Below are positions 44,901 through 55,000 of a DNA stretch of 64,000 bases, piece after piece (the stretch's first letter is position 1; every line of letters begins with the position of its first letter). The translations under genes and the position numbers were made by a program. The stretch comes from Citrobacter sp. RHB25-C09 (lineage in GTDB: Bacteria > Pseudomonadota > Gammaproteobacteria > Enterobacterales > Enterobacteriaceae): contig NZ_CP057483.1 of the NCBI RefSeq assembly GCF_013836145.1, positions 2,108,001 to 2,172,000 of the forward strand, given 5' to 3'. The notes beneath the pieces are model-generated. The model did no database searches, was not told the origin of the DNA, and saw only the letters and a program-made list of their open reading frames with translations.

Positions 44901-45002
44901 TTGAGCCAGCGCCAGCTTCGGGGTAAATCCCAGAGCCGCTACCGTTGTCCCAGCCATACCGCCCGCGCAGATTTTAAAAAACTTTCTGCGGCTGACGTCC
45001 AT
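41955..45002 (-). CDS. fdnG: formate dehydrogenase-N alpha subunit FdnG (selenoprotein)
   Basis: 1015 residues including selenocysteine 196 encoded by TGA at 44415-44417; reading through gives exactly the E. coli length. Tat signal SRRKFFK (4-10), [4Fe-4S] ligands C50, C53, C57 and C92, then the molybdenum bis-MGD catalytic domain. It oxidises formate in the periplasm during nitrate respiration, coupling with NarGHI/NarZYV. The frame on both sides of the TGA is conserved, so it is not a pseudogene. Confidence 0.97.
44373..44414 (-). promoter_or_regulatory. bacterial SECIS element of fdnG
   Basis: Just 3' of the UGA the mRNA folds with GACCAA pairing to TTGGTC and an apical stem AGCAA-GTC-TTGCT. 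The apical GUCU loop, about 20 nt past the UGA, is as required for SelB binding. Confidence 0.75.
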
Positions 45003-45067
45003 TGCTTTCCTCTTTTTTCCAGAGTGGTATTCCCGCGAGGAAACTATCAGCTATATCCCTGCGTTTA

Positions 45068-45081
45068 TTGCGTCAAATCAA
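45068..45081 (-). promoter_or_regulatory. candidate FNR site of fdnGHI
   Basis: On the minus strand TTGATTTGACGCAA matches FNR (TTGAT-N4-ATCAA) fully in the first half and 3 of 5 in the second. It lies 66 bases before the fdnG start, a fitting place for anaerobic activation. Confidence 0.6.
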
Positions 45082-45128
45082 TAACGAAACGGTTCCGCTA
45101 CTAATTAATCCCTTTTGCCTGCTTTATA

Positions 45129-45144
45129 TACCACTAAGGGAGTA
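45129..45144 (-). promoter_or_regulatory. candidate NarL 7-2-7 site of fdnGHI
   Basis: TACCACT-AA-GGGAGTA is an inverted pair of NarL heptamers separated by two bases, 62 bp upstream of the FNR site. E. coli fdnG has NarL control from about -100. Confidence 0.6.
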
Positions 45145-45236
45145 ACCCCTATCCGCAATCACCTGGCCTTTGCTGCCAAAAAAGTGCTATATATTTCAGC
45201 TGGTTTTTAAACATGGCCTGGGGAACGGCAAACAGA

Positions 45237-46118
45237 ATGACAAAACAGAAAGCAACGCTAATTGGGCTGATTGCGATAGTGCTATGGAGCACAATGGTCG
45301 GCCTGATTCGTGGCGTCAGCGAGGGACTTGGGCCCGTAGGGGGTGCAGCAGCCATTTATTCTTTAAGTGGACTTCTGCTGATATTTACCGTTGGGTTCCC
45401 GAATATCCGCCGCTTCCCTGTTGGTTATCTCATCGCCGGCAGTCTGCTGTTTGTCAGTTACGAAATATGCCTGTCATTATCGCTCGGTTACGCAACCACC
45501 CGGCATCAGGCAATAGAGGTTGGCATGGTCAATTATTTATGGCCCAGCCTGACGATTCTGTTTGCGATATTATTTAATGGTCAAAAAACCAACTGGATTA
45601 TAGTGCCAGGGTTAATTCTCGCCCTGACGGGAGTCTGCTGGGTCCTTGGCGGTGAGAATGGCCTTAATATCGACGAAATCATCCACAACGTCACCGGCAA
45701 CCCATTAAGCTATTTCCTGGCTTTTCTTGGTGCCTTTATCTGGGCGACCTACTGTACTGTCACCAATAAATATGCGCGTGGTTTTAATGGTATTACGGTA
45801 TTTGTCCTGCTTACCGCGTTGAGCTTATGGATACATTATTTCCTCACACCACAACCAGAAATGATGTTCAGTACCCCCGTGGTGATTAAGCTGTTTTCTG
45901 CTGCATTAACGCTCGGGTTCGCCTATGCCGCCTGGAACGTAGGTATTCTTCATGGCAATGTCACTATTATGGCCGTAGGCTCCTATTTCACGCCGGTTCT
46001 CTCTTCTGCGCTTGCCGCCGTTTTGCTGAGCGCCCCCCTGTCATTCTCATTCTGGCAGGGAGCGATAATGGTTTGCGTCGGTTCACTGCTGTGCTGGGTC
46101 GCGACCATACGGGCATAA
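45237..46118 (+). CDS. yddG: YddG, aromatic amino acid / methyl viologen exporter
   Basis: 293 residues, ten-helix DMT-family transporter, matching E. coli YddG in length. It exports phenylalanine, tyrosine, tryptophan and, in Salmonella, methyl viologen together with OmpD. The ATG at 45237 begins MTKQKATLIG as in homologues; an earlier ATG at 45213 is not supported. Divergent from fdnG. Confidence 0.95.
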   Translation: MTKQKATLIGLIAIVLWSTMVGLIRGVSEGLGPVGGAAAIYSLSGLLLIFTVGFPNIRRFPVGYLIAGSLLFVSYEICLSLSLGYATTRHQAIEVGMVNYLWPSLTILFAILFNGQKTNWIIVPGLILALTGVCWVLGGENGLNIDEIIHNVTGNPLSYFLAFLGAFIWATYCTVTNKYARGFNGITVFVLLTALSLWIHYFLTPQPEMMFSTPVVIKLFSAALTLGFAYAAWNVGILHGNVTIMAVGSYFTPVLSSALAAVLLSAPLSFSFWQGAIMVCVGSLLCWVATIRA

Positions 46119-46474
46119 AGTCACTTCCGGGCCGCTGACCGCTATTTTGCGACCCGGCACGTCATCCCGCCCTCTGTATAAATTCAGACTCTGATTCGGA
46201 ATATTCGAAATAATATCAATATTCTTATTCTTTCTTCTTAAAAATACTGCGCTAATCTTATTTAGTGGCGACTTAAAAATTTAACACCACGTTAAATTTA
46301 TGATAAGTATATGCTAAATAATATTGTTTCTATGCATATTTTCAACTGTTTACTTGTATATAATTAATGTAGCTAATTATCAAAAGACACACCAGTGACG
46401 CATATATAGTTTTCAATGAAAATATTGCATATCAGTTTATTCCTAAGTGAAATTAATTAAACCCTCTCTTTTAT

Positions 46475-46490
46475 AGCGATCTAGATCACA
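46475..46490. promoter_or_regulatory. candidate CRP site upstream of porin gene
   Basis: AGCGATCTAGATCACA fits TGTGA-N6-TCACA with one full half and a 3/5 half. It lies 143 bases before the porin start in the 514-bp A/T-rich gap 46119-46632, which shows no ORF and no other firm signal; OmpR sites are expected but not identified. Confidence 0.4.
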
Positions 46491-46632
46491 CAACTATAAA
46501 TATTCGGTAATGAGATGAAACTTATTATTGAATTAGTACTGCTGCGTAATTTAAAAATAGCTTGCCATTGATAAGCACCATTCTCAGCAATGGTCAGGAA
46601 TCACATTAAGAAAATTATAAGGATTATTAACA

Positions 46633-47712
46633 ATGAAACTTAAATTAGTTGCAGTGGCAGTGACCAGCCTGTTGGCAGCGGGCGTCGTTAATGCGGCAGA
46701 AGTTTATAACAAAGACGGCAACAAACTCGATCTGTACGGTAAAGTTACCGCTCTGCACTACTTCTCTGACAATAGCGGCGATGATGGCGACAAAACTTAT
46801 GCTCGTCTGGGCTTCAAAGGCGAAACTCAGATCAACGACCAACTGACCGGTTTCGGCCAGTGGGAATATGAATTCAAAGGTAACAACACCGAAGCTAACG
46901 GCACCAAAGGCAACAAAACCCGTCTGGCTTTTGCTGGTCTGAAATTCGACCAGTACGGTTCTCTGGACTATGGCCGTAACTACGGTGTTGCTTATGACAT
47001 CGGCGCATGGACCGACGTTCTGCCTGAGTTCGGTGGTGATACCTGGACCCAGACTGATGCATTCATGACTGCGCGTACTACTGGCGTTGCGACTTACCGT
47101 AATACCGACTTCTTCGGTCTGGTTGAAGGTCTGAACTTCGCTGCGCAGTATCAGGGTAAAAACGAAAACTCTCGTAACCCGACTCAGGCGAACGGCGACG
47201 GCTATGGTCTGTCCACCACTTATGAGTACGAAGGTTTCGGCGTTGGTGCCACCTATGCGAAGTCTGACCGTACTGACGACCAGGTTGCTTATGGCAACAA
47301 CAGCCTGAACGCTTCTGGTGAAACAGCTGAAGTTTGGGCGGCTGGCCTGAAATATGATGCGAACAACATCTATTTAGCGACCACCTACTCTGAAACTCGC
47401 AACATGACTGTGTTTGGTGATGACCACATCGCTAACAAAGCGCAGAACTTCGAAGTTGTTGCTCAGTATCAGTTCGACTTCGGTCTGCGTCCGTCCATCG
47501 CTTACCTGAAATCCAAAGGTAAAGATATGGGTGCATGGGGCGACCAGGATCTGGTTGAATACGTTGACGTTGGCGCGACCTACTACTTCAACAAAAACAT
47601 GTCTACCTATGTTGATTACAAAATCAACCTGATCGACGACAGCAACTTTACCAATGCTGCTGGCGTAGGCACTGACGACATCGTTGCAGTGGGTCTGACC
47701 TATCAGTTCTAA
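46633..47712 (+). CDS. ompD: OmpC/OmpD-type trimeric porin
   Basis: 359 residues. A 21-residue signal peptide ends VVNA, and mature AEVYNKDGNKLDLYGKV is the classic porin start. The barrel ends in the terminal Phe (GLTYQF) needed for Bam recognition. Loop 3 contains the PEFGGD constriction motif. Location next to yddG and the smv/nar genes is that of Salmonella OmpD (NmpC). General diffusion porin in the outer membrane. Whether to name it ompD, nmpC or ompS is by synteny. Codon use is highly biased, so strongly expressed. Confidence 0.88.
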   Translation: MKLKLVAVAVTSLLAAGVVNAAEVYNKDGNKLDLYGKVTALHYFSDNSGDDGDKTYARLGFKGETQINDQLTGFGQWEYEFKGNNTEANGTKGNKTRLAFAGLKFDQYGSLDYGRNYGVAYDIGAWTDVLPEFGGDTWTQTDAFMTARTTGVATYRNTDFFGLVEGLNFAAQYQGKNENSRNPTQANGDGYGLSTTYEYEGFGVGATYAKSDRTDDQVAYGNNSLNASGETAEVWAAGLKYDANNIYLATTYSETRNMTVFGDDHIANKAQNFEVVAQYQFDFGLRPSIAYLKSKGKDMGAWGDQDLVEYVDVGATYYFNKNMSTYVDYKINLIDDSNFTNAAGVGTDDIVAVGLTYQF

Positions 47713-47732
47713 TCTGAACTGTGCGTGATACA

Positions 47733-47762
47733 AAACCAGCCCTATGGGCTGGTTTTTTTTCC
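47733..47762 (+). terminator. intrinsic terminator of porin gene
   Basis: CCAGCCC (47736-47742) pairs with GGGCTGG (47746-47752), followed by eight T's. Confidence 0.92.
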
Positions 47763-47792
47763 CGATATGCAACCGGTCATAAGGAGTATGCC

Positions 47793-48233
47793 GTGCAAAC
47801 CTATACAGGACGTTGCCTCTGTGGGCAGAGCCATTTTACCGTTGATGTCGAATCCCTCGATGTTTACGCCTGTCACTGTACGCTGTGTCAGAAATGGTCC
47901 GGCGGTATTGCGATGTATCTCGAAGCCAGCGGCCAGCCAATGATGGATCCCGATGCGCCCGACCCCTCACACTTTTCCTCATCCTCACATGGCGTTCGTT
48001 ATTTCTGTTCAGGCTGCGGCTGTCCGCTGTGGTTCAAGCTGACTGATACGTCACGCATTTTTATTCCGTGGACGTTACTGGAACTGAATGAATTTGATAC
48101 CCGTCGCCTGATCCTTGCAGCCGAAATCTATACCGAAACGCAGCCTGCTTTCTGGCGTTTGACCGGGCAATACGCACGTCTGAGCGGTAAAGAGGTTGAG
48201 GCGTTAGATAACCTCTGCCAATTGACGCACTAG
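47793..48233 (+). CDS. GFA-family (glutathione-dependent formaldehyde-activating enzyme-like) zinc protein
   Basis: 146 residues. Zinc-binding motifs CLCG, CHCTLCQKWSG and CSGCGCP define the GFA/CENP-V family; the S-glutathione adduct function of the founding enzyme is not assured here. The GTG start at 47793 has AAGGAG 6 bases upstream; the longer frame from 47721 runs through the porin terminator and is rejected. Same neighbourhood as Salmonella STM1573. Ends one base before the smvA stop. Confidence 0.85.
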   Translation: MQTYTGRCLCGQSHFTVDVESLDVYACHCTLCQKWSGGIAMYLEASGQPMMDPDAPDPSHFSSSSHGVRYFCSGCGCPLWFKLTDTSRIFIPWTLLELNEFDTRRLILAAEIYTETQPAFWRLTGQYARLSGKEVEALDNLCQLTH

Positions 48234-48234
48234 T

Positions 48235-49722
48235 TCAGTCCCGTTCTCTCTTTGCCAGACTAAACCACATGCCGATGGCTAATATAATTAGCATCCCGCC
48301 CGCACTGGTTAACGCTACGCTATGCGACCACGTAAAGGCCTCCTTCGCGGCCGACAGGATTTCTTCGCCGAGCGAGGAAGGCAGCAGCTGCGCTAACTGT
48401 ACCGCTTCCCCCATTGATGACGAGGCACGCGCGATCTCTTCTTGCGTGAGCCCTTCTGGCAAACTGATCGAAGCCGAAAAGCTCCGACTAAGTAACAGTC
48501 CAAAAATAGCGATCCCCAACCCTGCGCCTAATTCGTAGGCCATGGTTTCAATCGCGCCCGCCGACGCGGCTTTGTCCACTGGCGCGGCAGCCATAATCGC
48601 CGCGGTTGAAGCCAGCAACGCATTGGCGGCACTGAAGCCTAACAGCGCCATCAACGCCCACGCCTGAAGCTGCTGCGTGCTGAAATCTGTTGCCGCCAGG
48701 CCAAAGAAGCTCAGCGCGCTCAGGGACATGCCGCCTGTCGCGACGCTGCGCAACCCCAACCGCGTCACCAACACGCCAGCCACGGGACCGCTGAATCCGC
48801 TCGCCAGCATGACGGGGAGCATAAACATTCCTGCCTCCCATGGCGTCAGGCCGTGAACAAACTGAAGTTCCTGCGCCATCAAAATCTCAAAACCGACCAG
48901 AGTAATCATGGCCGTCATCGCCATCACCACGCCGCTCAGGATAATTCGATGAGTGAACAGCCGCATATCAATCATAGGACGCGATGCGGCAAGCTGAATT
49001 CGCACAAACAGCGTCAGCAAGAGCGCGCCCATTGCCAGCGCCAGCACGATCGCGCCTATGGCAACATGGCCTTTTAGCGCCGTTTTTGCGCTATAAACCA
49101 GCAGCAGGATCGCCATTATCAGCATGATCGCATGAGCAAAATTAAGCGGCTGGTCGCGAAGTCCCTTCTGAGACGGAACAAAACGGACAGTCAGCCCCAG
49201 CACAACCAGAACAATCGGCACGTTGATAAGAAATACCGATCCCCAATAAAAATGTTCCAGTAGCATCCCCCCGACGAGCGGACCAAATGCTGCCCCGCCC
49301 GATCCTACGGCAGCCCATACGCCAAGCGCTATGTTCCGCTGACGCGTGGTCGCAAACGTGCTGCGAATGCCTGCCAGCGTTGCTGGAACAATCATCGCCG
49401 CGCCTACCGCCAGCGCCGCCCGCGCCAGAATTAGCCAACCTGCGCTTCCGGCAAGCGCGGCCGCCAGCGAAGCCAGGCCAAACAAGCTTCCCCCCAACAG
49501 CAGCAGCCGCTTGTAGCCGATACGGTCGCCGAGCGCGCCCATCGGCAGAACCATCCCGGCCATCACCAGTGAGTAAATATCAATGATCCACAGCAGCTCG
49601 TTACCGGTCGCGCCCAATGTCATGCTCAGCGTGGGTGCAGCCACGTGCAGCACCGTTGCATCGATCGCAACAGGTATGTAGACCAGAACAATAATCACGA
49701 GCGTTAGCCACTGACGAAACAT
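48235..49722 (-). CDS. smvA: SmvA, MFS efflux pump for methyl viologen and cationic biocides
   Basis: 495 residues with fourteen predicted helices (DHA2 family). Motif A GALGDRIGYKRLLL is at about 62-75 and motif C-like AAVGSGGAAFGPLVGG in helix 5. It exports quaternary ammonium compounds, chlorhexidine and viologen at the inner membrane. Divergent from its repressor smvR. Convergent with the GFA gene. Confidence 0.93.
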   Translation of the reverse strand: MFRQWLTLVIIVLVYIPVAIDATVLHVAAPTLSMTLGATGNELLWIIDIYSLVMAGMVLPMGALGDRIGYKRLLLLGGSLFGLASLAAALAGSAGWLILARAALAVGAAMIVPATLAGIRSTFATTRQRNIALGVWAAVGSGGAAFGPLVGGMLLEHFYWGSVFLINVPIVLVVLGLTVRFVPSQKGLRDQPLNFAHAIMLIMAILLLVYSAKTALKGHVAIGAIVLALAMGALLLTLFVRIQLAASRPMIDMRLFTHRIILSGVVMAMTAMITLVGFEILMAQELQFVHGLTPWEAGMFMLPVMLASGFSGPVAGVLVTRLGLRSVATGGMSLSALSFFGLAATDFSTQQLQAWALMALLGFSAANALLASTAAIMAAAPVDKAASAGAIETMAYELGAGLGIAIFGLLLSRSFSASISLPEGLTQEEIARASSSMGEAVQLAQLLPSSLGEEILSAAKEAFTWSHSVALTSAGGMLIILAIGMWFSLAKRERD

Positions 49723-49743
49723 AAATCTCCCGAAATAACAAAA

Positions 49744-49795
49744 TTGGACACTTGTCCAGATTTGCGATCCTACGGAAAATTGAACGCATGTCCAA
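49744..49795. promoter_or_regulatory. paired SmvR operators between smvA and smvR
   Basis: TTGGACACTTGTCCAG (49744-49759, near-perfect palindrome) and TTGAACGCATGTCCAA (49780-49795) share the GGAC...TGTCC pattern with 36 bp between starts, in the 112-bp divergent gap. One site probably serves each promoter. Confidence 0.75.
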
Positions 49796-49834
49796 CTTTT
49801 TGTTACACTGTCGCCACTGCAAGACGGGGGAAAT

Positions 49835-50413
49835 ATGAGCTATTTGACCAAAGATGAACGCCGTGAAGTTATTCTCCAGGCGGCGATTCGCGTCGCGCTG
49901 GAAGACGGCTTTACGGGAATGACGGTAAGAAGGATTGCCAGTGAAGCCCAGGTCGCTACCGGCCAGGTGCATCATCATTTTGCCTCTGCGGGAGAGCTTA
50001 AATCATTAGCCTTTGTCCGCCTGATACGTACCCTTCTTGATGCCGAACTGGTGGGCGAAAACGCTACCTGGCGCGAACGCCTGCATTCCATGCTCGGTAG
50101 CGATGACGGCGGATTTGAGCCCTATATTAAGCTCTGGCGGGAAGCGCAGATCCTTGCGGATAAAGATCCGGAAATCAAAAGCGCTTATCTTCTGACGATG
50201 CGCATGTGGCACAAGGAGACAACCACGATTATTGAAAGCGGCATAGCCGCCGGAGAGTTTACGACAGCCTCCACACCGGAGGATATTGCCTGGCGTCTGA
50301 TTGCTCTGGTCTGCGGACTTGATGGAATGTACGTTCTGGGTATCCAGGAGATGGAAGATCCCGCATTCGAACGGCATCTACAGAAAGCCATCTCGCTTGA
50401 ACTTTTCTCCTGA
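49835..50413 (+). CDS. smvR: SmvR, TetR-family repressor of smvA
   Basis: 192 residues. HTH at about 8-50, with EVILQAAIRVALEDGFTGMTVRRIASEAQVATGQVHHHFASAGELK. Divergent from smvA with two palindromic operators between. Loss of SmvR in Klebsiella and relatives raises chlorhexidine resistance; the gene here is intact. SD not prominent (GGGGGAAAT). Confidence 0.9.
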   Translation: MSYLTKDERREVILQAAIRVALEDGFTGMTVRRIASEAQVATGQVHHHFASAGELKSLAFVRLIRTLLDAELVGENATWRERLHSMLGSDDGGFEPYIKLWREAQILADKDPEIKSAYLLTMRMWHKETTTIIESGIAAGEFTTASTPEDIAWRLIALVCGLDGMYVLGIQEMEDPAFERHLQKAISLELFS

Positions 50414-50626
50414 GGTACGCGAGAGACAGAGAAAGACAGTTTTAATTTACATTTAGTAACACTTACGTAACTTCTTATTTCCCCTTCGCTCCGCCCGGAT
50501 GCGCTTTTTTATCTATCCTTTCATTCATTATTAATAAAGATTTCTAATTATTCCTGAAACGGCGTAATTCATTTTGCCGCTATGACTTCCTTTTTTTCAT
50601 GATCCCCGTGTGCATGTGAGGACAAT

Positions 50627-52015
50627 ATGGCACAACAAAATGAGAAAAATAATCGTTACCTTTTGAGCAACTGGAAGCCGGAAAATCCGGCGTTTTGGGA
50701 AAATAAAGGAAAGCACATTGCCAGGAGAAACCTTTGCATCTCAGTCGCTTGCCTGCTCCTCGCGTTCTGCGTCTGGATGCTGTTTAGCGCCGTCGCCGTC
50801 AATCTGAATAAAATTGGTTTTAATTTCACAACCGACCAGCTTTTTTTATTAACTGCGCTGCCTTCTCTTTCTGGTGCAATATTACGCGTTCCCTACTCCT
50901 TTATGGTGCCTTTATTTGGAGGGCGTCGCTGGACGGTATTTAGCACAGCAATCCTTATCATTCCTTGCGTCTGGCTTGGGTTTGCCGTGCAAAATTCAAC
51001 CACCCCTTTCGAGGTATTTATCATCATTGCCCTCCTGTGTGGATTTGCGGGCGCGAACTTTGCCTCGAGCATGGGAAATATCAGCTTCTTTTTCCCGAAA
51101 TCGAAGCAAGGCAGCGCGTTGGGGGTTAACGGCGGGCTGGGCAACCTCGGCGTTAGCGTGATGCAGCTTGTTGCTCCATTGGTGATCTTCCTGCCGATGT
51201 TTACCTTCCTCGGTGTACAGGGCGTGCCGCAGCCGGATGGTTCGCTCCTTTCGCTGGCAAACGCCGCCTGGTTCTGGGTGCCTCTGCTGGCGCTTGCGAC
51301 GATTGCCGCCTGGTTTGGTACCAACGACATCGCCAGTTCCAGAGCCTCTATCGCCTCTCAGCTTCCGGTACTTAAGCGCTTTCACCTCTGGCTATTAAGC
51401 CTGCTCTATCTGGCAACTTTTGGTTCCTTCATCGGCTTTTCCGCCGGTTTTGCCATGCTGGCGAAAACGCAGTTCCCGGATGTGAATATCCTGCAACTGG
51501 CATTTTTTGGGCCATTTGTCGGCGCGCTGGCGCGTTCGGCGGGCGGGGTCATCTCCGATAAGTTCGGCGGCGTGCGGGTGACGCTGATTAATTTCATCTT
51601 TATGGCACTGTTCTCCGCGCTGTTGTTCCTGACGTTGCCAGGTTCCGGCTCTGGCAGCTTTATCGCCTTTTACCTGGTGTTTATGGGGCTATTCCTGACG
51701 GCAGGCCTGGGCAGCGGTTCCACGTTCCAGATGATCGCCGTCATCTTCCGACAGTTGACCATCTATAAGGTGAAACTACGCGGCGGCAGCGATGAGCAGG
51801 CGCAGCGCGAAGCCATTACTGATACCGCGGCGGCACTGGGTTTTATTTCCGCTATTGGTGCGGTTGGCGGTTTTTTTATTCCTAAGGCCTTTGGCACCTC
51901 GCTGGCGATGACCGGTTCTCCCGTCGGCGCCATGAAAATCTTTCTGGTGTTTTACATCGTTTGCGTGCTGGTGACCTGGCTGGTGTATGGACGCCGTAAA
52001 CCTAAACAACAATAA
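50627..52015 (+). CDS. narU: NarU, nitrate/nitrite transporter
   Basis: 462 residues, as in E. coli. Twelve-helix MFS nitrate:nitrite porter with both NNP signature motifs: GFAGANFASSMGNISFFFPKS and, in the second half, GSGSTFQMIAVIF. Imports nitrate and exports nitrite for the NarZ enzyme next to it. 213 bp upstream contain no ORF. RpoS-dependent in E. coli. Confidence 0.96.
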   Translation: MAQQNEKNNRYLLSNWKPENPAFWENKGKHIARRNLCISVACLLLAFCVWMLFSAVAVNLNKIGFNFTTDQLFLLTALPSLSGAILRVPYSFMVPLFGGRRWTVFSTAILIIPCVWLGFAVQNSTTPFEVFIIIALLCGFAGANFASSMGNISFFFPKSKQGSALGVNGGLGNLGVSVMQLVAPLVIFLPMFTFLGVQGVPQPDGSLLSLANAAWFWVPLLALATIAAWFGTNDIASSRASIASQLPVLKRFHLWLLSLLYLATFGSFIGFSAGFAMLAKTQFPDVNILQLAFFGPFVGALARSAGGVISDKFGGVRVTLINFIFMALFSALLFLTLPGSGSGSFIAFYLVFMGLFLTAGLGSGSTFQMIAVIFRQLTIYKVKLRGGSDEQAQREAITDTAAALGFISAIGAVGGFFIPKAFGTSLAMTGSPVGAMKIFLVFYIVCVLVTWLVYGRRKPKQQ

Positions 52016-52036
52016 CAACATATTCATCGCCGTTTT

Positions 52037-52068
52037 GTAGGCCGGACAAGCGTAGCGCCATCCGGCAA
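52037..52068. repeat. single REP unit between narU and narZ
   Basis: GTAGGCCGGACAAGCGTAGC then GCCATCCGGC: one REP palindrome in the 77-base gap, likely limiting read-through from narU into narZ. Confidence 0.75.
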
Positions 52069-52092
52069 TCTTATCGGAGCAGGAGAAATGTC

Positions 52093-55000
52093 ATGAGCAA
52101 GCTATTGGATCGCTTCCGCTATTTTAAAGATAAAGGCGACACTTTTGCTGATGGTCACGGTCAGGTCATGCACACTAACCGGGACTGGGAGGACAGCTAT
52201 CGTCAACGCTGGCAGTACGACAAGATTGTCCGCTCGACTCACGGGGTTAACTGCACTGGCTCCTGCAGCTGGAAGATTTACGTGAAGAACGGTCTGGTCA
52301 CATGGGAAACCCAGCAGACCGACTACCCGCGAACGCGGCCGGATTTGCCAAACCACGAGCCGCGCGGCTGTCCTCGCGGGGCCAGTTACTCCTGGTATTT
52401 GTATAGCGCTAACCGCCTCAAATATCCGCTGGTGCGAAAACGTTTGATTGAATTATGGCGTGAAGCGCTGACTCAGTGCAGCGATCCGGTGCTGGCATGG
52501 GAATCGATCATGAACGACCCGCAAAAGTGCATGAGCTACAAACAAGTGCGCGGACGCGGTGGTTTCATTCGTTCCAACTGGAAAGAGCTGAATCAACTGA
52601 TTGCCGCTGCAAACGTCTGGACTATAAAGACCTATGGTCCTGACCGCGTGGCGGGGTTTTCCCCCATTCCGGCGATGTCGATGGTGTCTTATGCCGCCGG
52701 AACACGCTATCTTTCGCTGCTCGGCGGCACCTGTCTGAGTTTCTACGACTGGTACTGCGACCTACCGCCCGCCTCGCCAATGACCTGGGGCGAGCAGACT
52801 GACGTGCCGGAATCCGCCGACTGGTACAACTCCAGCTATATCATTGCCTGGGGTTCGAACGTGCCACAGACGCGCACACCTGACGCCCACTTCTTCACTG
52901 AAGTGCGCTATAAAGGGACCAAAACCGTCGCTATAACGCCTGATTTTTCAGAAGTTGCTAAGCTCAGCGATCAATGGCTTGCGCCGAAACAAGGCACCGA
53001 CAGTGCCCTGGCAATGGCGATGGGACACGTCATCCTCAAAGAGTTTCACCTCGATAACCCCAGCGATTATTTCCTCAACTACTGCCGCCGCTATACCGAT
53101 ATGCCCATGCTGGTGTTACTGGATGACCGTGACGACGGTAGCTTTGCCCCCGGCCGCATGATGCGCGCTTCAGATCTACTCGACGGTCTTGGTGAAACTA
53201 ACAATCCTGAGTGGAAAACTGTCGCTTACAGCAGTTCGGGGCAACTCGTGGTCCCTAACGGTTCAATTGGCTTTCGCTGGGGCGAAAAAGGCAAATGGAA
53301 CCTGGAATCCCTTGCCGCTGGCGCACAAACCGAGTTGTCGCTCTCGCTGCTCGGTCAACACGACGATGTTCTGGGCGTCGCGTTCCCCTATTTTGGTGGC
53401 AACGAGAACCCCCATTTCCGCAGCGTAAAGCAGGAACCCATACTGGTGCGCCAACTTCCGGTTAAATACCTGACGCTAGCCAATGGACGTCGTTGCCCGG
53501 TGGTCAGCGTTTACGATTTGGTTCTCGCTAACTATGGTCTCGATCGTGGACTGGAAGACCCCCACGCGGCGACCGACTATACGGAAATCAAGGCCTATAC
53601 GCCGGCATGGGCAGAGCAAATTACCGGCGTCCCGCGTCATCATATCGCTACGATTGCCCGCGAATTTGCGGATACCGCGCATAAAACCCACGGTCGTTCG
53701 ATGATTATCCTCGGTGCTGGTGTCAACCACTGGTATCACATGGACATGAACTATCGCGGGATGATCAACATCCTTGTGTTCTGCGGTTGTGTCGGGCAAA
53801 GCGGTGGCGGCTGGGCGCACTATGTCGGACAGGAAAAACTGCGGCCGCAGACCGGCTGGCTGCCGCTGGCATTTGCGCTGGACTGGAACCGTCCGCCACG
53901 TCAGATGAACAGCACCTCCTTCTTCTACAATCACTCCAGTCAGTGGCGCTATGAAAAGCTGACCGCGCAGGAGTTACTCTCGCCGCTGGCTGATGCCACA
54001 CAATTCAGCGGACATTTGATCGATTTCAACGTGCGAGCTGAGCGCATGGGCTGGCTACCCTCAGCGCCACAGCTCAATGTCAACCCGTTGACGATTAAAG
54101 CCCATGCAGAGAAAAGCGGGTTATCCCCGGCGGATTATACCGCGCAGGCACTGAAATCAGGCGATATCCGTTTTGCCTGTGAACAGCCGGACAGCGGTAA
54201 GAATCACCCGCGCAACCTGTTTGTCTGGCGCTCTAACCTGCTCGGTTCTTCCGGCAAAGGCCATGAGTACATGCTCAAATATCTACTGGGTACTGAAAGC
54301 GGCATCCAGGGCGAGGCGCTGGGCTCAAGCGAAGGGATCAAGCCTGAAGAGGTTGAGTGGCAGTCAGCCGCCATTGAGGGCAAGCTTGACCTGCTGGTGA
54401 CCCTTGATTTCCGTATGTCGAGCACCTGTCTGTTCTCCGATATTGTTCTGCCCACCGCGACCTGGTACGAAAAAGACGACATGAACACCTCGGATATGCA
54501 TCCGTTTATTCATCCGCTTTCAGCGGCGGTCGATCCGGCATGGGAATCGCGTAGCGACTGGGAAATCTACAAGGGCATTGCCAAAGTATTTTCTGAAGTG
54601 TGCGTCGGCCATCTCGGCCAGGAAACCGACGTCGTGCTGCAACCGCTGCTGCATGACTCGCCGGCGGAGTTATCGCAACCCTTTGATATTCAGGACTGGC
54701 GTAAAAATGAGTGCGATCTCATCCCGGGCAAAACCGCACCGAATATCGCCGTGGTGGAACGCGACTACCCCGCCACCTGGGAGCGCTTTACGTCCCTCGG
54801 GCCGTTGATGGATAAGCTGGGTAACGGCGGCAAAGGCATCTCCTGGAATACCCAGGCGGAGGTCGATTTCCTTGGCAAACTCAACTACACCAAGCGTGAA
54901 GGCCCGGCGAAAGGCCGCCCGCTGATCGACACCGCGCTGGATGCCTCCGAAGTGATCCTCGCGCTGGCCCCTGAAACTAACGGTCAGGTGGCGGTGAAGG

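Noticed and set aside
47721..47792. Longer N-terminus for the GFA-family gene
   Set aside because: The extension spans the porin terminator and lacks an SD; GTG 47793 has AAGGAG at good spacing.
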